Assembly (NCBI GenBank): GCA_965371445.1
Contig: CBDUYN010000036.1
Coordinates: forward strand, 1-64,000
Source of the DNA: DASWIG01 sp965371445
GTDB lineage: Bacteria > Acidobacteriota > Thermoanaerobaculia > Multivoradales > J023
DNA: 64,000 nucleotides
Direction of reading: 5' to 3'
The notes beneath the pieces were generated by a model. That model did not search any database and was not told where the DNA came from. It saw only the letters and a list, made by a program, of their open reading frames with translations. The translations under genes were made by a program, and so were the position numbers. How positions within the stretch are numbered: the first letter of the stretch is position 1; each line of letters begins with the position of its first letter. Of this stretch, positions 59,078 to 64,000 are shown piece after piece.

Positions 59078-60725
59078 ACGGCTCGTAGACGACATACCTA
59101 CGGTTGACCCGCAAACCTTCCAGGACGAGCCGCTTGCCGAGCGGCCAGCGCACCTCGATGCGTTCGACGCGCAGCGCCGAGCCGAGCCCGAAATGTAGCC
59201 GCGAATCCGACGCGGCGCAAAAAGAGCCGCCGCGCGTCGCCTCGCGGCGCTGGATCTTGCCGCCGGCTCTCACCCAGGCCCGCGCCCCCTCGCGCGTCCC
59301 GGCGCGGTCGCGCAGGTCGAGTTGGAGGAAAGCGCCGCCGGGCGAGCCGCCGTCGTTTCGCAGCAACGTCGGCCGCGTCCCGATCTCCAGGACGACGAGG
59401 TCGACGTCGCCGTCGTCGTCGATGTCGCCGAACGCCACCCCGCGGCTCACCTGGGGGCCGTCGGCGCGGCGGACGATGCGCTCCGAGGCGTCCGTGAAGC
59501 GCCCTCGCCCGTCGTTCAGATAGAGCTGGTTCGCCTGGCGGTAGGTCTCGCGGGTACGGCCGTCGACCTCGGGGTAGATGTGGCCGTTGGCCACGTAGAG
59601 GTCCTGGTCGCCGTCGTTGTCGAGGTCGTGAAATCCCGTGCCCCAGCCCATCGGCACGCGGCTCGGCCCCCCGAGGCCCGACGGGTGGCTCACGTCCTCG
59701 AAGAGGCCGTCCCCCTGGTTGCGGTAGAGGGTGTTGTGGTCGAGCGCGAAGTTGGTGATGAAGATGTCGAGACGGCCGTCGCCGTCGGCGTCGCCCATGT
59801 CGACGCCCATGCCGGCCTGGGTGCGGCCCTCGGCCTGGGTCGCGACGCCGGCCAGGAGAGCCTCGTCCTCGAAGCGTCTGCCGCCCAGGTTGTGAAAGAG
59901 GAAGTTCGCTCCGGAGTCGTTGCCGACGAAGAGATCGACCCATCCGTCGTCGTCGTAGTCGCCGAAGACCGCTCCGAGGCCGTACTCCGGGGAGACCTCG
60001 TGGACGCCCGAGGAGGCCGAGGCGTCGGTGAAGCGTCCGCCGCCTTCGTTGCGGAAGAAGCGGTCGGCCTGGCGCGGCAGACCGACGGGGCCGCAGGCGG
60101 TGTCGACCCCCTCGTAGGGGCACTGGGGAGGCGGCTTGGCGAGGTCGAAGACCAGGTAGTTGGTGACGTAGAGGTCCATGTCGCCGTCGTGGTCGACGTC
60201 GCCAAAGGCGGCGGAGGCGCCGTAGCCGGGGTCGGCCGTGCCGGAGGCGGCGGAGGCGTCGCGAAACGTGCCGTCGCCCTGGTTCAGGTAGAGGACGTTC
60301 TCGCCCCAGTTGGTGACGTAGAGGTCGGGATCGGAGTCGCCGTCGACGTCGGCGACAGCAACCCCCACGCCCCAGGAGGTGTCGCCGACGCCGGCCTGGT
60401 CGGTCGTGTCGACGAAGCGCCAGTCTCCGTCGTTGCGGTAGAGGACGTTGCGCACCGGCTCTTTTTCGCCGCGCAGCATCTCCAAGTCGCCGCTCGTGCC
60501 GACGTAGAGGTCGAGGTCGCCGTCGCCGTCGTAGTCGAAGAGCGCGCCGCCGCCGCCCAGCTGCTCGATGATGAAGTACTTTCGGGTGTGCGAGCCGCAG
60601 ACCACCTCGACGTCGATGCCGGCTTCGCGGGCAACGTCGCGTAGGAGGAAGCCTTCGGCCGTCGCTGCGGCCGGCAGGGCGGCGATCGCGGCTGCGAGGA
60701 CGAGCGTCCGTTTCACGGCGTCCAC
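59076..60725 (-). CDS. Secreted CRTAC1/UnbV-type FG-GAP repeat protein
   Basis: 549 aa. A signal peptide is evident (basic start, then LVLAAAIAALPAAATA), so the protein is exported. The body is a beta-propeller of repeated VCBS/FG-GAP units with calcium-binding cores such as DYDGDGDLDLYVG, DVDGDSDPDLYV, DVDHDGDMDLYV, DADGDGRLDIFI and DLDNDGDQDLYV. The C-terminal 100 residues match the ASPIC/UnbV domain (the segment with VERIEVRWPLGKRL). Such proteins are abundant in Acidobacteriota and Planctomycetota; their function is mostly unknown, with adhesion or binding suggested. It is co-oriented with the biosynthetic operon but separated by a promoter-bearing gap, so it is probably not part of it. 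The start is GTG, with another GTG nine bases downstream as an alternative. Confidence 0.9.
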   Translation of the reverse strand: MDAVKRTLVLAAAIAALPAAATAEGFLLRDVAREAGIDVEVVCGSHTRKYFIIEQLGGGGALFDYDGDGDLDLYVGTSGDLEMLRGEKEPVRNVLYRNDGDWRFVDTTDQAGVGDTSWGVGVAVADVDGDSDPDLYVTNWGENVLYLNQGDGTFRDASAASGTADPGYGASAAFGDVDHDGDMDLYVTNYLVFDLAKPPPQCPYEGVDTACGPVGLPRQADRFFRNEGGGRFTDASASSGVHEVSPEYGLGAVFGDYDDDGWVDLFVGNDSGANFLFHNLGGRRFEDEALLAGVATQAEGRTQAGMGVDMGDADGDGRLDIFITNFALDHNTLYRNQGDGLFEDVSHPSGLGGPSRVPMGWGTGFHDLDNDGDQDLYVANGHIYPEVDGRTRETYRQANQLYLNDGRGRFTDASERIVRRADGPQVSRGVAFGDIDDDGDVDLVVLEIGTRPTLLRNDGGSPGGAFLQLDLRDRAGTREGARAWVRAGGKIQRREATRGGSFCAASDSRLHFGLGSALRVERIEVRWPLGKRLVLEGLRVNRRYVVYEP

Positions 60726-60816
60726 AAAGTGAACCTTACCACCTGGCCGGGCTCTCGGCCCAATCCGTTGTCCGATCGGCCGTCGTATTCAGGGGTGGAC
60801 AACAGCTACCGAAATC

Positions 60817-60822
60817 GGGGAG
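60817..60822 (+). promoter_or_regulatory. Ribosome binding site for the DoxX-like gene
   Basis: GGGGAG six bases before ATG 60829. An earlier ATG at 60823 touches the site and is less likely to be the start. Confidence 0.6.
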
Positions 60823-60828
60823 ATGACG

Positions 60829-61242
60829 ATGACGACCATGACAAGCAAAGCGCGCAAAGCCCGGCTACTTCTCGCCTGGCTCGTCGGCGCCTACCTGGCG
60901 TGGATGTACTTCAAGATGGGCTGGGTGAAGTTCGACCCGGACGGATTCTGGACGGACGCTTTTGAACGCTGGGGCTATCCCGTGTCGCTACGCCTCCTGG
61001 TGGGGCTCATCGAGGTCGCCGGCGCCGTCCTGCTTCTGATCCCCTGGACCACGTCGTACGGAGCCCTCGGTCTCGGCGCCGTCATGATCGGCGCCTGGGT
61101 CACGAGGTTCAACGACGGACGCATGGTGGACGTGGCCTGGATCACGGCGTACACCGTCGCCTTGGCCTGGATCGCCTTCGAGTGGTGGGAATGGCGCCGT
61201 CCACGGATACGGCTTGGCAAGAAGAAGAACGAAGCCGGCTGA
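60829..61242 (+). CDS. DoxX-like membrane protein
   Basis: 137 aa with about four hydrophobic segments: LLLAWLVGAYLAWMYF near the N-terminus, LLVGLIEVAGAVLLLIPW, the following LGLGAVMIGAWV, and ITAYTVALAWIAFEWW. The pattern of a conserved Gly-rich second helix and a Glu in LIEVAGAVLL fits the DoxX/DoxD-like family. These are small integral membrane proteins often linked to redox or respiratory processes without a firm biochemical role. The C-terminus is basic and cytoplasmic. It is divergently oriented to the CRTAC1-like gene with about 100 bases between them. No link to the biosynthetic operon is apparent. Confidence 0.8.
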   Translation: MTTMTSKARKARLLLAWLVGAYLAWMYFKMGWVKFDPDGFWTDAFERWGYPVSLRLLVGLIEVAGAVLLLIPWTTSYGALGLGAVMIGAWVTRFNDGRMVDVAWITAYTVALAWIAFEWWEWRRPRIRLGKKKNEAG

Positions 61243-61359
61243 CCACGGCCTCGGGACCGCCCCTCCGGAGACGGCCTAGCCCGGGCGGCCGTCGCCCTGG
61301 ATGCGGTCCGTGGGTGCCTCGTCAAGGTCCTGGACGTCGAGGGCGGCGAAAGGCGGGAC

Positions 61360-61680
61360 ATGGTGGCCGGCATGATGCGTTTGGAGGTCAACGACCTCCT
61401 CGCGGCTCACCTCGAGCCGTCCAAGGAGTGGACTCGGGAGATCTCCGAGCTGACGCGCCGGACGGCTCAGATCCGGTTCCTCGAACGTCTAATGGCTAAG
61501 CTCGAGGTGATGTCTGCGACCTCCGAGGAGGCGGCCGGGCTTATCGAACTGGGTTACGGCAAGGTCCCCGCCGTGGATAGCCTGCGCGAGACGGCGCGCG
61601 ATCTGACCTCGCAGGTCTCCTCGCTCCTCAAAGTTGCGGCATCCCTCAACGGCCTCTTCGGCGAGGAGCTTCCGAAGTGA
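61360..61680 (+). CDS. Small hypothetical protein coupled to the Ntn hydrolase gene
   Basis: 106 aa, mostly helical and charged (KEWTREISELTRRTAQIRFLERLMAK is split here by no obvious motif), with no recognised domain or membrane segment. Its stop overlaps the GTG of the next gene as GTGA, so the two are translationally coupled and probably act together. The frame is open upstream as far as the DoxX stop, without a better ATG or GTG; a purine stretch (AAAGGCGGGA) precedes the chosen ATG. Function unknown. Confidence 0.55.
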   Translation: MVAGMMRLEVNDLLAAHLEPSKEWTREISELTRRTAQIRFLERLMAKLEVMSATSEEAAGLIELGYGKVPAVDSLRETARDLTSQVSSLLKVAASLNGLFGEELPK

Positions 61681-62292
61681 CCTGCATCGTCGCGGTCTCG
61701 GACGGAGAGAGGACGCTCGTTGCGGCGGATCGCCGGATGGCCGGCCTCGGGGGTGAGCACACCCCGCCGGAGTGCTACACGATGGACCATCCCAAGGTCT
61801 GGCAGGACGAGGCGTCGGGGGTGGTGTTGGACTTGTCCGGATCCCGGCGGATCGGCCAGCTGATCCAGCGGGAGCTACCGGCCTTTGACGGTCAGCTGTG
61901 GCGCTGGCTCGTCGGTCCGGTTTGCCGATCTCGTCCGGCAGATCAAGGCACAGCAAGAGGGGCTCAACCCTCGGACGATGCTCCTGGCCGCGCTCGGGCC
62001 GGAGATCCTGACGCTCTCGGTGTTCGATCTCGCCGTAACGGAGCCGGAGGCCTTCGGCACGGTGCGCTACTCCGCAATCGGCGCCGGTCGTCATTGGGCC
62101 TATGGCTCGCTCCGCACCTCGGCGGCGCTGGGAGCCGGCACCCTCGACGACTGGGCACGCCTGGCGCTCGAAGCGGCGGCGCAATTCTGCCCGGTGGTCG
62201 GTGGCCCGCCCTTCGATGTCCTGGAACCGACCGACCGGTCGGGAAAAGCGGCCGAAAAGGCTGCGACTTCGACCGTTGGGCTGCGGATCTGA
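61677..62292 (+). pseudogene. Proteasome/HslV-like Ntn hydrolase, frameshifted
   Basis: Starts with GTG and reads M-TCIVAVSDGERTLVAAD. After Met removal Thr1 would be the nucleophile, with Asp17 and Lys39 (HPKVW) at places matching the Thr/Asp/Lys set of proteasome-type peptidases. The first frame runs to about 61910 (LWRWLV) and then becomes unrelated. The family-like sequence resumes in the next frame from about 61920 (RFADLVRQIKAQQEG) and carries the conserved IGAGRHWAYG and VVGGPPFDVL segments to the stop at 62290-62292. A one-base insertion or two-base loss near 61911-61925 explains this. It may be a genuine pseudogene, a sequencing error, or less likely a programmed shift. Similar stand-alone proteins occur in phages and bacterial genomes. 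Confidence 0.65.
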
Positions 62293-62503
62293 TGCTCTAA
62301 TAGGCGTATCTCCAGGTCCTCGACCAGGTGGCGACGTCGACGCCGGCGATCGCCTCCGAGCTCGCGGCCGCGGCGGAAACGCCAGCGTCCATCTGGTCGG
62401 AGCGTTCAGCCTATGAAAATAGGCATTTCCTGATCCTGGAGCGCGTCCAGACGTCTCGCGGCCGTGGTGTCGATCGCCACCGATCGCCGCTGCTACAGCG
62501 GCA
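62293..62503. other. Convergent intergenic gap
   Basis: 211 bases between the 3' ends of the Ntn hydrolase remnant and the TPR gene. No gene, clear terminator hairpin or repeat was recognised. Confidence 0.5.
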
Positions 62504-63991
62504 TCAGGTCCTAGCTCTCGTCCTCTTCCTCGAGCTTCCCCTCCGCCTCGGGCTTCTTGAGCCTTTCAGACCTTGGTCGGGCTCCCCTTTGACCTCGTCG
62601 GCCTGATGCTGGAGAAGTATCTCGAGGTTCTGGCGGGCCGCGGCGTAGTTGGGATCGATCTCCAGGGCTTGGAGGAAGCTCCTCTCGGCTTCCTTGGGCC
62701 TCCCCTGGTCGGCAAGGGTGCTGCCCAGGTCGTTGAGGGCCTCCGCGAAGTTGGGATCGAGCTCGCGGGCTCGGCGGTAGCTCTCTTCCGCCTCCTCGTG
62801 CTTTCCTTGGTCGGCAAGGGCGAGGCCCAGGTTGTTGGGGGCCGAGGCGTCGTCGGGATCGATCTCCAGGGCTCGGCGGTAGCTCGCCTCTGCCTCCTCG
62901 TGCTTGCCCTGGCCTCGAAGGGCGTCGCCCAGGTTGGTGTAGGCCGCGGCGTAGTCGGGATCGATCTCCAGAACTCGGCGGAATCTCTGCTCCGCTTTCT
63001 CGGGCTTCCCCTGGGCGGCGAGGACGTAGCCCAGGTTGTAGTGGGCCGCGGAGTTGTTGGGATCGATCTCCAGAACTCGGCGGTAGCTCTCCTCCGCTTC
63101 CTGGTGCCTCCCCTGGGCGGCGAGGACGTAGCCCAGGTTGCTGTCGGTTTTAGCGAGGCTGGGATCGAGCTGTAGGGCTCGGCGGAGTCTCAGCTCGGCT
63201 TCCTGGTGTTTCCCCTGTTCAGCAAGGGCGAGGCCCAGGTTGTTGTAGACCGCGGCCGAGTCGGGATCGATCTCCAGAGCTCGGCGGAAGCTATTCTCCG
63301 CTTCCTGGTGCATCCCCTGTATGGCAAAGACGTGGCCCAGGTTGTTGTGGGCCGAGGCGAACTTGGGATCGAGTTCCAAGGCTCGGCGGCAGCTCTCCTC
63401 CGCTTCCTGGTGCTTCCCCTGGTCGGCAAGGACGCGGCCCAGGTTACTGTGGGCCGCGGCGAAGTCGGGCTCGATCTTGAGGGCTCGGCGGTAGCTTGCC
63501 TCCGCGTCCTCGTGCTTTCCCTGGGCCACGAAGTAGGCGCCTTGAACCCTGTGGGCTCGCGGTAGATTCGGAGCGAGCTCGCGCGCGTCGCGGATGAAGC
63601 GGCGGGCTTCCTCTCGCTCGCTTCGATCCTGGTTGATACTCACGATGACCTCGGTTCCGGGCTTCCCTCCCAGGCGATCCCAAGCCTGATCTAGGAACCG
63701 ATCGGCTTCAAGCTTGCGGTCCTGCGCTTCAAGCTCTACTTGCTTGGCGGCAAGCCTCTCGGCCTGCTCTGTTTGCTTCACGGCCTGCTCATCTTGCTTC
63801 TTGGCCTGCTCTGTCTGCACCATGGTGTTTCTTAGCGCTAACAAGACTCCGGCCAGGGCAAAAAGGAACGTCCACACGAGTTGCCATGAAGTTTCCTCCG
63901 GGTAACGCAGCCGAACGGCCAGGCTTGCGGGGACGGCCAGCACGAAGACGAAGACGAACGCCCAATCGCGTGGGCGTTGGCTCACGGTCAC
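62504..63991 (-). CDS. Membrane-anchored TPR-repeat protein
   Basis: 495 aa. Two N-terminal hydrophobic helices (FVFVFVLAVPASLAV and LVWTFLFALAGVLLAL) anchor the protein. A Gln/Lys/Glu-rich coiled coil follows, then about nine full and one partial tetratricopeptide repeats of 34 residues with the pattern NLGxxLAxQGKHxEAEESYRRALEIDP. The tail is very basic (SPRRRGSSRKRTR). TPR arrays mediate protein-protein contacts; the partner is unknown. The chosen GTG start is nine bases from the window edge and the frame is open to the edge, so the true start could lie outside. There is no evident functional tie to neighbouring genes. Confidence 0.85.
   Translation of the reverse strand: MTVSQRPRDWAFVFVFVLAVPASLAVRLRYPEETSWQLVWTFLFALAGVLLALRNTMVQTEQAKKQDEQAVKQTEQAERLAAKQVELEAQDRKLEADRFLDQAWDRLGGKPGTEVIVSINQDRSEREEARRFIRDARELAPNLPRAHRVQGAYFVAQGKHEDAEASYRRALKIEPDFAAAHSNLGRVLADQGKHQEAEESCRRALELDPKFASAHNNLGHVFAIQGMHQEAENSFRRALEIDPDSAAVYNNLGLALAEQGKHQEAELRLRRALQLDPSLAKTDSNLGYVLAAQGRHQEAEESYRRVLEIDPNNSAAHYNLGYVLAAQGKPEKAEQRFRRVLEIDPDYAAAYTNLGDALRGQGKHEEAEASYRRALEIDPDDASAPNNLGLALADQGKHEEAEESYRRARELDPNFAEALNDLGSTLADQGRPKEAERSFLQALEIDPNYAAARQNLEILLQHQADEVKGEPDQGLKGSRSPRRRGSSRKRTRART
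62610..63560 (-). repeat. 102-bp tandem repeats encoding the TPR array
   Basis: The TPR units are also repeated at DNA level with a 102-base period, for example recurring GGATCGATCTCCAG blocks, showing expansion by unequal exchange within the gene. Confidence 0.75.
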
Positions 63992-64000
63992 GGGTGGGTC

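Noticed and set aside
60726..60828. Promoter between the divergent CRTAC1-like and DoxX-like genes
   Set aside because: TTGTCC and TATTCA on the plus strand are only 12 bases apart, and minus-strand candidates match the consensus poorly.
61911..61925. Programmed frameshift in the Ntn hydrolase gene
   Set aside because: No slippery run, stop-codon context or downstream structure was seen; mutation or sequencing error is simpler.
62610..63560. CRISPR-like regular repeats at the right end
   Set aside because: The 102-base period is in frame and encodes 34-residue TPR units; there are no unique spacers.

Overview
The window is dominated by one giant biosynthetic operon on the minus strand. It starts at about 58.7 kb, runs leftward, and leaves the window at position 1. 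It encodes a lipo-initiated hybrid NRPS/PKS assembly line with an unusual-extender-unit subcluster, one flavin oxidoreductase and one ABC-type permease. The remaining 5.3 kb on the right is ordinary flanking DNA. GC content is very high. The cluster carries a duplicated MacB/FtsX-type permease with no ATPase gene beside it (the ADOP architecture, best known from Acidobacteriota), and a CRTAC1/UnbV FG-GAP protein flanks it. These point to an Acidobacteriota genome, probably soil-derived. Myxococcota or Planctomycetota are less likely but not excluded. No rRNA, tRNA, CRISPR array or insertion sequence was seen.

Layout in transcription order (right to left). A sigma70-like promoter lies at 59023-59051 and is followed by a leader of about 300 nt. 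Four genes make an unusual PKS extender: 3-hydroxyacyl-CoA dehydrogenase, discrete ACP, acyl-CoA dehydrogenase and FkbH-like protein. This is the zwittermicin-type hydroxymalonyl-ACP set, without the O-methyltransferase that would make methoxymalonyl-ACP. Gene A (44371-55311): FAAL-ACP-C-A(Gly)-PCP-KS-AT-KR-DH-T. Gene B (39698-44374): KS-AT-KR-T. Gene C (29257-39675): KS-AT-KR-T-KS-AT-[degenerate KR split by a methyltransferase]-T. Gene D (21643-29250): C-A(Ser)-PCP-KS-AT(dead)-KR(dead)-T. Then come an old yellow enzyme and the permease. Gene E (10038-17978): C-A(Cys-like code)-PCP-E-C-A(acidic pocket, probably a basic amino acid)-PCP. Gene F (6154-9999): APH-family kinase, TubC-like docking domain, C, a remnant of a deleted A domain, and a thioesterase with a Cys nucleophile. 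Gene G (1-6157, incomplete): A(Leu-like)-PCP-C-A(Val-like)-PCP-C and onward out of the window.

Reading the line colinearly, a fatty acid is activated as acyl-AMP, moved to the ACP and joined to glycine. It is extended by four PKS modules (one with a double bond, two with hydroxyls, one with a methyl or methoxy group), then joined to serine and a further peptide with at least one D-residue. Genes are spaced by at most a few tens of bases, or overlap by ATGA, so translation is probably coupled along the whole unit.

The most unusual part is the F/G junction. A small-molecule kinase is fused to the front of an NRPS protein. That protein has lost its adenylation and carrier domains, ends in a Cys-type thioesterase mid-pathway, and hands over to a downstream protein that begins exactly at the C-A linker. 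Together they look like one module split over two genes.

The right flank (59.1-64 kb) has a secreted CRTAC1/UnbV protein, a DoxX-like membrane protein, a small coupled gene pair whose second member is a frameshifted proteasome-like Ntn hydrolase, and a membrane-anchored TPR protein.
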